Shown: piece by piece, positions 11,333 through 18,287 of the stretch
Layout: the number at the start of each line of letters is the position of its first letter
How positions within the stretch are numbered: the stretch's first letter is position 1
From: CAMCYM01 sp964405405
GTDB lineage: Bacteria > Bacteroidota > Bacteroidia > Flavobacteriales_D > Sanyastnellaceae
Reading direction: 5' to 3'
Length of the DNA: 35,659 nt
NCBI GenBank assembly: GCA_964405405.1
Contig: CAYONT010000022.1
Coordinates: forward strand, 1 to 35,659
Translations under genes and position numbers: made by a program
The notes under the pieces: generated by a model
Told to the model about the DNA's origin: nothing
Database searches by the model: none
The model's input: only the letters and a program-made list of their open reading frames with translations

Positions 11333-12958
11333 TCAATTCGGGACCAGCCCGCTGGCACGCAGCAGGGCAGTTGTGCTTCCATCGTGGTCCGGACTGATGG
11401 CGCCGGATTTTTGATCGGCGAGGATGCGGAGGGCCAATTGCTTCCCCAACTCTACCCCCCACTGATCAAAGGAATGGATGTTCCACAGATAGCCCTGTAC
11501 GAAGATGCGGTGCTCGTGGGCCGCTAGAAGCATCCCCAGGTGGTGGGGATCGAGCCGATCCAGCAGCGAAAAACCGCTGGGTCGGTTGCCCTCAAAAATC
11601 CGGTGGGGAGCCCGCTCCGCTGCGGTTGCTGGGGGCAGTCCTTCGGCGAGACCGACCTGGAGCGCTTGGGAGGGGGTTTGGCCTGCCATCAAAGCCTGCG
11701 CCTGAGCGATGGCATTCGCGAGCAGGAGGTCATGTCGACCGGCATCGGTTCCCAGCGGCTCTCGGAATGCGATGAACTCCGTGGGAATGCGCTCGGTTCC
11801 CTGGTGCAGGAGCTGGTAAAAGGCGTGCTGACCGTTGGTCCCCGGCTCTCCCCAGACCACCGGCCCGGTGGCGTGCCCCACCCGGTGGCCATCCCGCCCC
11901 ATGGACTTGCCGTTGGACTCCATGTCCGTCTGTTGCAGATAGGCCGGGAACCGATCCAGGTCCTGGGCGTAAGGCAGGAACGCCAGGGATCCCATCCCAC
12001 CCAGCTCCACGTTGCACCAGCCCACCAGCGCCATCACCACCGGCAGGTTCTCGTGCAGGGGGGCTGTCCGGAAATGCAGGTCCATAGCGCGGGCCCCACC
12101 CAACAGGGCCTCAAAGTGGGCCGCCCCGATGGCCATGGCCACCGTCAACCCGACCGGCCCCCAGAGGGAATACCGTCCTCCGACCCAGTCTTCGAATCCG
12201 AACACCCGCTCTGCCCGAATGCCGAAGGCCACCGCACGATCGACCCGAGACGAAACCGCCGCAAAATGTGCAGCCACCTCTGACTCGCCCAGTGCCGCTA
12301 CCAACCAAGCCCGCGCTGCCTGCGCGTTTGCCATCGTCTCCTGCGTGGTGAACGTCTTGCTCACCACAACCACCAACGTCTCCCGCGGGTCCAAACCAGC
12401 CAACACCGCGTCCAGATGCGCGGCATCCACGTTGCTCACAAAATGAACCTCCGGTCCGGTTGCAAAACGCCGCATCGCCCTGTGCACCATCAGCGGCCCC
12501 AAATCCGAACCCCCGATGCCCAAGTGCACCACATGCCGCCATCGCCCATCGGCCCGAACCTCCTCCGCAAAAGCCAGCATCCGCCTCCGAACGGCCAGAA
12601 CTTCCTCCAACACATTCTGCCCATCCACCGAATACGCATCACCTGCTTGGGCCCGCAGCGCCATGTGCAGCACCGCCCGGTCTTCGGTCGCATTCAAACG
12701 CACCCCGGCCATCAACTCGCCAATCGCCCCTTCCAGTCCACTTTCCTTGGCCAAATCCACCAACCCCTCCCACACCGCATCGTCCACCGGTTGTTTCGAA
12801 AAGTCGTACAACCATCCCGGAACCTGAATGTGGAACTTATCGAACCGTTGGGCATCCTGCGCAAACCGATCCATCAGCGGCACCGAAGCGCCCGCTCTCC
12901 AAGCAGCCTCCAACCGAGCATAGGCTGGCAAAGACCGCAACGCCAGAGGACGCCACAT
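11333..12958 (-). CDS. pgi: Glucose-6-phosphate isomerase
   Basis: This 541-residue enzyme interconverts glucose 6-phosphate and fructose 6-phosphate. Family signatures are plain: HLGIGGSDLGP in the sugar-isomerase fold, GGRYSLWGPVGLTVAMAIG, the catalytic-region QTDMESNGKS, and the C-terminal FVQGYLWNIHSFDQWGVELGK. The ATG at 12958 overlaps the TGA of the aldolase gene in a TGATG junction, so translation is probably coupled and the two genes form an operon. The longer frame beginning at 13045 was rejected because it runs back into the aldolase gene. Together with the aldolase it covers upper glycolysis or gluconeogenesis and would process sugar taken up through the adjacent transporter. Confidence 0.97.
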   Translation of the reverse strand: MWRPLALRSLPAYARLEAAWRAGASVPLMDRFAQDAQRFDKFHIQVPGWLYDFSKQPVDDAVWEGLVDLAKESGLEGAIGELMAGVRLNATEDRAVLHMALRAQAGDAYSVDGQNVLEEVLAVRRRMLAFAEEVRADGRWRHVVHLGIGGSDLGPLMVHRAMRRFATGPEVHFVSNVDAAHLDAVLAGLDPRETLVVVVSKTFTTQETMANAQAARAWLVAALGESEVAAHFAAVSSRVDRAVAFGIRAERVFGFEDWVGGRYSLWGPVGLTVAMAIGAAHFEALLGGARAMDLHFRTAPLHENLPVVMALVGWCNVELGGMGSLAFLPYAQDLDRFPAYLQQTDMESNGKSMGRDGHRVGHATGPVVWGEPGTNGQHAFYQLLHQGTERIPTEFIAFREPLGTDAGRHDLLLANAIAQAQALMAGQTPSQALQVGLAEGLPPATAAERAPHRIFEGNRPSGFSLLDRLDPHHLGMLLAAHEHRIFVQGYLWNIHSFDQWGVELGKQLALRILADQKSGAISPDHDGSTTALLRASGLVPN

Positions 12959-14031
12959 CACGCTTGGTTCCGGCCCAAGCAGTTCAGGTCCGCAAACGCC
13001 TGTTCCAGCCGTTGCACAAACGTCTCCTCTCCCTTGCGCAACCAAACCCGTGGATCGTACTTCTTCTTGTTGGGCTTGTCTGCACCCTCCGGATTTCCAA
13101 TCTGGGCCTGCAAGTAGGCTGACTCCTGCGACATGTAGTCACGGACTCCGCAAAGGAATGCCCACTGCATGTCCGTATCGATGTTCATCTTGATGGCACC
13201 GTATCCAATGGCCTCTCGGATTTCCTCTGGGGTAGACCCGCTGCCCCCGTGGAACACAAAGTTCACCGGGTTGGGGTCCGTCTGGAAACGTTCTGCGATG
13301 TACCGCTGGCTGTTTGCCAGAATGATCGGTTTCAGTTCCACGTTGCCCGGCTTGTACACCCCGTGCACGTTGCCGAAAGCAGCCGCCACGGTGAACCGAT
13401 CGCTCACCCGGCGCAACGTCTCGTAGGCGTAGGCCACCTCCTCGGGCTGGGTGTAGAGACGGCTGCTGTCCACGTCGCTGTTGTCCACCCCATCCTCCTC
13501 GCCACCGGTGACCCCCAATTCCATCTCCAGGTACATGCCCATGGCGTCCATGCGCTCTAGGTACCGAGCGCAGGTTGCGACATTCTCCTCCAACGGTTCT
13601 TCGCTCAGATCCAACATGTGGGAACTGAACAACGGCGCACCCGTTTGCTCAAAGTGCCGTTCGCCTGCATCGAGCAAACCATCCACCCAGGGCAAGATGT
13701 TGCGGGCACAGTGGTCCGTGTGCAAAATCACCGGAACGCCATACGCTGCCGCGAGCTGGTGCACATGCAGCGCCCCGCTGATGGCCCCGAGCACGGCCGC
13801 CCCCTCGTTGGGCAATTTGAGCCCCTTGCCGGCTTGGAACGAAGCTCCCCCGTGAGAATACTGAATAATCACCGGCGACCCCACCTTGCGGGCCGTTTCC
13901 AACACCGCATTCACCGAGTTGCTGCCGATTACATTCACTGCAGGCAAAGCATAATCACGCTCCTGCGCATCTTGAAAAACCGCACGTACCTCCTCTCCCC
14001 ACAGCACGCCAGCCCGAAACTTAGTCGCCAT
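12958..14031 (-). CDS. fbaA: Fructose-bisphosphate aldolase, class II
   Basis: The 357-residue protein belongs to the zinc-dependent class IIA aldolases, which split fructose 1,6-bisphosphate into glyceraldehyde 3-phosphate and dihydroxyacetone phosphate. Visible metal and substrate motifs are HTDHCA, the LEMELGVTGGEEDG loop, VHGVYKPGNVEL, FHGGSGS and IKMNIDTDMQWAF. The length fits the Escherichia coli FbaA type (about 359). The start at 14031 has the usual N-terminus of the family. A possible -7 element (TACCTTCG, 14057-14064) lies about 25 nt upstream. The stop overlaps the pgi start by one base. Confidence 0.97.
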   Translation of the reverse strand: MATKFRAGVLWGEEVRAVFQDAQERDYALPAVNVIGSNSVNAVLETARKVGSPVIIQYSHGGASFQAGKGLKLPNEGAAVLGAISGALHVHQLAAAYGVPVILHTDHCARNILPWVDGLLDAGERHFEQTGAPLFSSHMLDLSEEPLEENVATCARYLERMDAMGMYLEMELGVTGGEEDGVDNSDVDSSRLYTQPEEVAYAYETLRRVSDRFTVAAAFGNVHGVYKPGNVELKPIILANSQRYIAERFQTDPNPVNFVFHGGSGSTPEEIREAIGYGAIKMNIDTDMQWAFLCGVRDYMSQESAYLQAQIGNPEGADKPNKKKYDPRVWLRKGEETFVQRLEQAFADLNCLGRNQA

Positions 14032-14056
14032 CAGATGAAATGATAAAAGTGAGCCC

Positions 14057-14064
14057 CGAAGGTA
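14057..14064 (-). promoter_or_regulatory. Possible -7 element of the fbaA-pgi operon
   Basis: The minus strand reads TACCTTCG, one base off TAnnTTTG, in the 45-bp gap between alkB and fbaA. No -33 TTTG is evident. The same TTCG variant appears before the structured RNA and before ettA. Confidence 0.3.
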
Positions 14065-14076
14065 CCCAATCCACCG

Positions 14077-15183
14077 TTACCGCCCACTGATTTCGCGCTC
14101 CAATCGATGCAATGGGCCGCGCATCACCGCAAAGAAAAGCGGAGGAAACAAGCTCAAGAGCATCATGCCCGGATACCCCGTTGGAAGCTGGGGTGCACGG
14201 TCGATGTGGTCCAGCTGGGCATAGGGTTTTCCGGGAAGGTGGTGGTGGTCCGAGTGCCTGGACAATTCGAACAGCACCAGCCGCCCCAGCGCATGATCCG
14301 AGTTCCAGCTGTGGTGAGGTTGTACCCGTTCGTACCGTTCACCATTCGCCTTCTTGCGGGCCAAACCATAATGTTCAATGTAATTCACCGTCTCCAGCAA
14401 ACACCCCCCCAGCACCCCTGCCAGAAGCCATGCACCCGCCACCGCCCAGCCCAACGTGGCCCCTACCGAGAGCCACAAACCCCACTGAAGGAGCTGCCAA
14501 CGCAACACCTCGTTCTCCCAGCGCCAAGCCCCACGGCCCAAGCGGGCGAGCCGCTTGCGTTCCAAATCCCAAGCAGAGCGCAACCCGCCCAACATGGAAC
14601 GGAACCAGAACACCTGGACCCACTCCCCCTGGCGTGCTGTGGCCGGGTCGTCAGGCGTGGCCACGTTCCGGTGGTGGCCCCGGTTGTGCTCCACAAAGAA
14701 ATGCGTGTAAAACGACGACGCCAGCAACCCCTTCGCCATGCGCTGCGAAACCTTGTCCGGCCGGTGACCCAGCTCGTGCGCCACATTGATGCCCAGCACC
14801 CCGCAGAGAAGCCCCATCGCAGTCACATGGCCCCACCAAGTGGCGCCCGAGGCCGGTTCTGTGGCCATGGTCCACAGAAAGAAGACCAGCATCCCCCACT
14901 GAAGGGGCAACGCAGTCCACAACACCAGCTCGTAGCCGGGATCGGCCGCCACCTCCTCCCGTTCGGGGTCCGACAGGTTCCGCCGTGCGCCTGGGAGCAC
15001 CAGCTCCAAAAGGGGCAAGAAGCCGAAGGCGTAGATCAGGGCGAACCAGGCCATGCCCCCCTCCGAAAGCAGCGAAACCCCTCCCGCCAACGGGATGGTC
15101 CACGACGCCAGGTACCGCAGGGGGCGCAAGCTCCAGCGGAACGGGCGGTCAACGAGGGGAAAGGGCCGAGTCAGCGGGCTCAT
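14077..15183 (-). CDS. alkB: Alkane 1-monooxygenase / AlkB-type membrane di-iron hydroxylase
   Basis: The 368-residue protein is an integral membrane non-haem di-iron enzyme expected to hydroxylate the terminal carbon of alkanes or similar acyl chains, with electrons from a rubredoxin-type partner. No rubredoxin gene is visible here. The histidine clusters typical of AlkB are present in order: HELGHRPD, EHNRGHHRNV, and LSRHSDHHH, with NYIEHYG between the second and third. Several hydrophobic segments surround them. The start at 15183 lies 35 bp inside the end of the TPR lipoprotein gene. With peptide deformylase upstream the three genes look like one operon, driven from the promoter before def. 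True substrate chain length cannot be told from the sequence. Confidence 0.92.
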   Translation of the reverse strand: MSPLTRPFPLVDRPFRWSLRPLRYLASWTIPLAGGVSLLSEGGMAWFALIYAFGFLPLLELVLPGARRNLSDPEREEVAADPGYELVLWTALPLQWGMLVFFLWTMATEPASGATWWGHVTAMGLLCGVLGINVAHELGHRPDKVSQRMAKGLLASSFYTHFFVEHNRGHHRNVATPDDPATARQGEWVQVFWFRSMLGGLRSAWDLERKRLARLGRGAWRWENEVLRWQLLQWGLWLSVGATLGWAVAGAWLLAGVLGGCLLETVNYIEHYGLARKKANGERYERVQPHHSWNSDHALGRLVLFELSRHSDHHHLPGKPYAQLDHIDRAPQLPTGYPGMMLLSLFPPLFFAVMRGPLHRLEREISGR

Positions 15184-15721
15184 CGGCGCCTAATTTGGAG
15201 AGGATTTGGCCTGGAGTCAAGTCCAAATTCGCCAAAGCCTCCTGCGCCCACCGAGCCTCTTCCGTGCCGGGATGCACCTCCATCACCTGCTGGTACGTCG
15301 TCCGCGCCTGCTCCCGGTCGTTGAGTTCCACCTCGGACAGGAAGCCCACGAGGAACGCCGCCCGGGCGCGCTTCGGGTAGGTGGGGTAGTGGTCGTGGAT
15401 ATCGCGCAACAGGTTCAGCGCCTCGCGCACGGCGCCGCGCGAGCGAAGCAGGTCGGCCCGGCGGAACAGCATCTCCGGGGTGCGCGGATCGTCGTGGCAG
15501 GCGTTCGCGAAGTCGGCATAGAGGAACAGCAGGGAATCCCGCACCGCCGGAGCGACTTCGGTCGAGCCCCCTGCGAACAACTTCGGCTCCAGCTCCCCGA
15601 TGGCGCGGGCCCGGTCCTCGCAGACCGCTTCGCCCCCTTCGCTGGGACCGCAGCCCAACACCGCCCCCAACATCACGCCCCCTGCCAGGGCGCCCAGCAC
15701 CAGGCCCTTACCGCCGGCCAT
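15149..15721 (-). CDS. TPR-like lipoprotein
   Basis: The ATG at 15721 gives 190 residues. The N-terminus is a lipoprotein signal with lipobox VLGC, so Cys24 is probably lipidated. The rest is helical and carries at least two tetratricopeptide-like pairs, for example ALNLLRDIHDHYPTYPKRARAAF and QARTTYQQVMEVHPGTEEARW. The function is not known; such proteins usually hold complexes together at the outer or inner membrane. The start overlaps the deformylase stop by 14 bp and the end overlaps alkB by 35 bp. A longer frame to 15916 only shadows the deformylase gene. Confidence 0.8.
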   Translation of the reverse strand: MAGGKGLVLGALAGGVMLGAVLGCGPSEGGEAVCEDRARAIGELEPKLFAGGSTEVAPAVRDSLLFLYADFANACHDDPRTPEMLFRRADLLRSRGAVREALNLLRDIHDHYPTYPKRARAAFLVGFLSEVELNDREQARTTYQQVMEVHPGTEEARWAQEALANLDLTPGQILSKLGADEPADSALSPR

Positions 15722-16283
15722 GGGCTGGAAACCGCATCCGGTAATCGACCTGCACCTTGCCCTGCCCGATGTCCCGCAACTTGCCGTGCAGCAGCCGGCG
15801 GCGCATCGGGTTGAGGTGGTCCGTGATGAGCACCCCCTCGATGTGATCGTACTCGTGCTGGACCACGCGGGCCGGGATGCCCTGCAAGTGCTCCTCCACA
15901 AGTTCCCACTGCTCATTGTAGTACTCGATGCGGATTTCGTTGGGGCGGCTCACCTTCTCCCGCACCCCAGGAATGGACAAGCAACCCTCCTCCATTTCCC
16001 AGCACGCCTCACTCTCCTCGAAAATGACCGGGTTGATCATCACCCGCTTGAACGTCGCACAGCTGGGATCGCCCGACTCTCCCTCCGCAAACGGCGTGGC
16101 GTCGGCCACGAACAACCGAATGCCCAGCCCCACTTGCGGCGCCGCGAGCCCCACCCCTTCCGCCGCGTACATGGTCTCCCACATGTCCGCGATGATTTGG
16201 GCCAAACCCGGATGCCCCTGCTCGATTTCCACGGCCTCCGCCTTCAAGACGGGATCCCCAAACGCTACCACAGGAAGAATCAT
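15708..16283 (-). CDS. def: Peptide deformylase
   Basis: The ATG at 16283 gives 191 residues. The enzyme removes the formyl group from N-terminal methionine of new proteins. All three family motifs are present: GVGLAAPQVG (43-52), EGCLS (99-103, metal ligand C101) and QHEYDH (142-147, ligands H143 and H147). The longer frame to 16508 only reads back through the divergent ribBA gene. A perfect -7 element (TAAATTTG) ends 3 nt before this ATG, and a TTTTG lies at the right distance upstream, so the message is probably leaderless. It heads the def / lipoprotein / alkB operon. Confidence 0.96.
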   Translation of the reverse strand: MILPVVAFGDPVLKAEAVEIEQGHPGLAQIIADMWETMYAAEGVGLAAPQVGLGIRLFVADATPFAEGESGDPSCATFKRVMINPVIFEESEACWEMEEGCLSIPGVREKVSRPNEIRIEYYNEQWELVEEHLQGIPARVVQHEYDHIEGVLITDHLNPMRRRLLHGKLRDIGQGKVQVDYRMRFPAHGRR

Positions 16284-16286
16284 GCG

Positions 16287-16317
16287 CAAATTTAGCCCAA
16301 ACCCCCAACCCGCAAAA
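16287..16317 (-). promoter_or_regulatory. Promoter of the def operon, nearly leaderless
   Basis: The minus strand has TTTTG (16313-16317), about 18 nt, then TAAATTTG (16287-16294), an exact TAnnTTTG. Only 3 nt separate it from the ATG at 16283. Confidence 0.65.
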
Positions 16318-16340
16318 TGCCCAACGCCCCACCCCTGTCG

Positions 16341-16348
16341 TACTTTTG
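16341..16348 (+). promoter_or_regulatory. Probable -7 element of ribBA, nearly leaderless
   Basis: TACTTTTG is an exact TAnnTTTG and ends 4 nt before the ATG at 16353. It argues against the upstream in-frame ATG at 16317, which would lie ahead of this element. No good -33 element is seen. Confidence 0.5.
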
Positions 16349-16352
16349 CGCC

Positions 16353-17486
16353 ATGGGCATGCTCGACACCATCCCCGAAGCCATTGAGGCCATTCGGAAT
16401 GGAGAAATCATCATCGTCGTGGACGACGAAGACCGCGAAAATGAAGGCGACTTTTTGACGGCGGCGCGCAACGTTACACCCGAAACCATCAACTTCATGG
16501 CCACCCACGGACGGGGGCTCATTTGCGCCCCGCTCATCGAGGACCGCTGCGATGAACTAGGACTGGAACTGATGGTGTCCCGAAACAACGCCGCCTACGA
16601 GACACCGTTCACGGTGTCGGTGGACCTCCTGGGGCACGGTTGCACGACGGGGATTTCTGCGTCCGACCGGGCGAAGACCGTGGCGGCGTTGATCGATCCG
16701 GCGACCCATCCCGACGACCTCGGAAGACCGGGGCACATCTTCCCTCTGCGGGCACGGCGCGGCGGCGTTCTCCGGCGGGCCGGCCACACCGAGGCGGCCA
16801 TCGACTTCGCACGCCTCGCCGGCTTCGAACCCGCGGGGGTCATCGTGGAAATTCTCAACGAGGACGGCACCATGGCCCGTCTGCCCGCCTGCCGCGCCCT
16901 GGCGGACCGGTTCGGGCTCAAAGTCGTCAGCATCGCCGACCTGATCGCCTTCCGGCTCACCCACGAAACCCTCATCGAACGGGTGGCAGAGGTCCCGTTG
17001 GACACCGCATTCGGCACCTTTCGTGCGATAGCGTACCGGCAGTTGACCGATGATTCGGAACATTTGGCCTTGGTGAAAGGAACGTGGACGGCAGACGACC
17101 CCGTGCCCGTTCGGGTCCACAGCACCAGCATGGTGGGCGATGTATTCCATGTCGCTGATTTCGGAAAAAACCGAGAACTCCGGGCCGCCATGCAGCACAT
17201 GGCTGATGCAGGTCGGGGCGCCATTGTCTACATCAACAAGGTGCGTGCCCACGGCAGCATCGTGGAGGAACTCCAGGCCTACGCCGCCCTGCAAGCGGAC
17301 CGCCAATCCCCATCCGCACGCACCGTTCCCGTCCGCATGGACTCCAAGGATTATGGCATCGGCGCCCAGATCCTCCGCGACCTCGGCGTCACCCGGATGC
17401 AACTGCTGACCAACTCCCCCCGTCGGCGGGGCATCATCGGCTACGGATTGGAGATTGTAGACACCGTGCCGCTCGACATCGGCTGA
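16353..17486 (+). CDS. ribBA: 3,4-dihydroxy-2-butanone-4-phosphate synthase fused to a degenerate GTP cyclohydrolase II-like domain
   Basis: From 16353 the protein has 377 residues (an ATG at 16359 is equally close). The first ~205 residues form a complete RibB: DDEDRENEGD, the HGRGLICAPL loop and RARRGGVLRRAGHTEA. This half makes 3,4-dihydroxy-2-butanone 4-phosphate from ribulose 5-phosphate. The second half aligns by eye with RibA (VRVHSTSMVGDVF, LRDLGVTRMQLLTNSPRR). However, the stretch that should hold CxC reads HVADFGKNREL without cysteine, and the YLRQEGRGIG loop reads YINKVRAHGS. Cyclohydrolase activity is therefore unlikely, and the intact RibA at 1406-2014 would supply it. Similar RibB-X fusions with a dead RibA part are known in other bacteria. 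The gene is divergent from def, 69 bp apart. Confidence 0.93.
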   Translation: MGMLDTIPEAIEAIRNGEIIIVVDDEDRENEGDFLTAARNVTPETINFMATHGRGLICAPLIEDRCDELGLELMVSRNNAAYETPFTVSVDLLGHGCTTGISASDRAKTVAALIDPATHPDDLGRPGHIFPLRARRGGVLRRAGHTEAAIDFARLAGFEPAGVIVEILNEDGTMARLPACRALADRFGLKVVSIADLIAFRLTHETLIERVAEVPLDTAFGTFRAIAYRQLTDDSEHLALVKGTWTADDPVPVRVHSTSMVGDVFHVADFGKNRELRAAMQHMADAGRGAIVYINKVRAHGSIVEELQAYAALQADRQSPSARTVPVRMDSKDYGIGAQILRDLGVTRMQLLTNSPRRRGIIGYGLEIVDTVPLDIG

Positions 17487-17537
17487 GCTCGGACCCCGTA
17501 CCTCTCGACCCTGCGCGCCTGCTCCCGTTCAGGAACG

Positions 17538-17565
17538 AAAAAAGCCACCCTCAGGTGGCTTTTTT
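17538..17565. terminator. Bidirectional intrinsic terminator between ribBA and rpmE2
   Basis: A GCCACC/GGTGGC stem with a CTCA loop is flanked by six A and six T, so it can end transcription of ribBA (plus) and of rpmE2 (minus), which converge on it. It lies 52 nt after the ribBA stop. Confidence 0.85.
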
Positions 17566-17629
17566 GATGTCGTTCCTTCGCTCCTCGGTCCCGGCTCCCA
17601 CCGGAGCCCGAGCCCAAACTGCGAGGCAA

Positions 17630-17884
17630 TTACTTCTTGAAGCGATCGTACTTCTGACGGAACTTGTCGATCCGTCCAGCAGTGTCCACGAACTGCGCCT
17701 TGCCCGTGTAGAAAGGGTGCGACTTGTGGCTCACATCGATCTTGATGAGCGGGTATTCCTGACCGTCCTCCCAAAGAATCGTCTCCTTCGTGTTGGCCGC
17801 GGACCGGCTCAAAAATGCATATTCATTGGACATATCCTTGAACACGACCACGCGGTAGTTCTGGGGGTGGATGCCTTGTTTCAT
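17630..17884 (-). CDS. rpmE2: 50S ribosomal protein L31, type B
   Basis: The ATG at 17884 gives 84 residues: MKQGIHPQNYRVVVFKD near the start, then KSHPFYTGKAQFVDTAGRIDKFRQKY at 51-76, the usual L31 core. It lacks the CxxC zinc-ribbon cysteines, which places it in the type-B (zinc-independent) group standard in Bacteroidota. The longer frame to 17938 includes the promoter and was rejected. A well-formed promoter lies 23 nt upstream and a terminator follows. Confidence 0.96.
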   Translation of the reverse strand: MKQGIHPQNYRVVVFKDMSNEYAFLSRSAANTKETILWEDGQEYPLIKIDVSHKSHPFYTGKAQFVDTAGRIDKFRQKYDRFKK

Positions 17885-17907
17885 GGTGCAGTCATACAAT
17901 TGGGCGG

Positions 17908-17938
17908 CAAATGTAGGCCAAATTTCACAATCCACCAA
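17908..17938 (-). promoter_or_regulatory. Promoter of rpmE2
   Basis: The minus strand has TTG (17936-17938), a 20-nt spacer and TACATTTG (17908-17915), an exact -7 match. Unlike several other promoters here it leaves a leader of roughly 20 nt. Confidence 0.65.
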
Positions 17939-18018
17939 CTCTTCCCCGATTCCGTTCTATTTCCACCCGTTTGCATTTCTTGGGGTTATTCCACATCCGT
18001 CTGTCGATAACACCCCGT

Positions 18019-18026
18019 TACCTTCG
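18019..18026 (+). promoter_or_regulatory. Possible -7 element of the structured RNA
   Basis: TACCTTCG differs from TAnnTTTG by one base and would place the transcript start near 18031, just at the first base-paired segment of the RNA. A -33 element is not convincing. Confidence 0.35.
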
Positions 18027-18030
18027 CTAC

Positions 18031-18156
18031 ATAACCGACCGCAAGCCGCGTAGTTTGCGCTCGGTTTTAAGTGAGTTTAGCGCAAGCTAAGCATCAAGTG
18101 ATAATTTGGTTAAGTCGGTCCTGCTCCAGAACGCTGGAGCGGGACCCTTTTTTTTT
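18031..18156 (+). ncRNA. Unidentified structured RNA of about 125 nt ending in a strong terminator
   Basis: The 403-bp gap between rpmE2 and the SPOR-protein gene holds no plausible gene but does hold a compact structured element. Hairpin 1 (18033-18066) pairs AACCGA with TCGGTT and CGCAA with TTGCG across a single C-C mismatch. Hairpin 2 (18075-18092) pairs TTAGC with GCTAA around a GCAA tetraloop. The last hairpin (18117-18146) is a 13-bp stem with one wobble and an AACG loop, followed by nine T. AACCGAC at 18033-18039 can also pair with GTCGGT at 18114-18119, which would open the base of the terminator. This could be a stand-alone small RNA or a transcriptional attenuator for the SPOR-protein gene 132 nt downstream. 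It does not look like tRNA, SRP RNA or tmRNA, and I cannot assign it to a named family. Confidence 0.65.
18117..18156 (+). terminator. Strong intrinsic terminator of the structured RNA
   Basis: GGTCCTGCTCCAG - AACG - CTGGAGCGGGACC forms a 13-bp stem with one G-T wobble and is followed by T9 (18148-18156). It is among the strongest terminators in the window. Confidence 0.9.
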
Positions 18157-18234
18157 ACCTCTACCCCTCGGGCCGCATGCCCGGGAACAGCGCGCTCTCA
18201 ACCCACAATGCAATGTTTGCAATTGAAAGAGGGG

Positions 18235-18257
18235 GCGCCCCACGCCGGTCGGGGCGC
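18235..18257 (+). other. GC-rich inverted repeat upstream of the SPOR-protein gene
   Basis: GCGCCCC (18235-18241) and GGGGCGC (18251-18257) can form a 7-bp stem with a 9-nt loop. It lies just ahead of TAAGTTGC (18262-18269), a weak -7 candidate, and about 30 nt before the ATG at 18288. It could be an operator or chance in GC-rich DNA. Confidence 0.25.
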
Positions 18258-18287
18258 GGGGTAAGTTGCATTCGCTAAGAAAGCATC

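Noticed and set aside
14107..15324. 405-codon plus-strand frame
   Set aside because: It is a shadow antisense to alkB, which carries all its histidine motifs on the minus strand.
17885..18287. tRNA, SRP RNA or tmRNA in the long intergenic gap
   Set aside because: No cloverleaf with CCA-end pairing, no SRP GGAA/GNAR core and no tmRNA tag frame could be found; only the hairpin RNA described above is supported.
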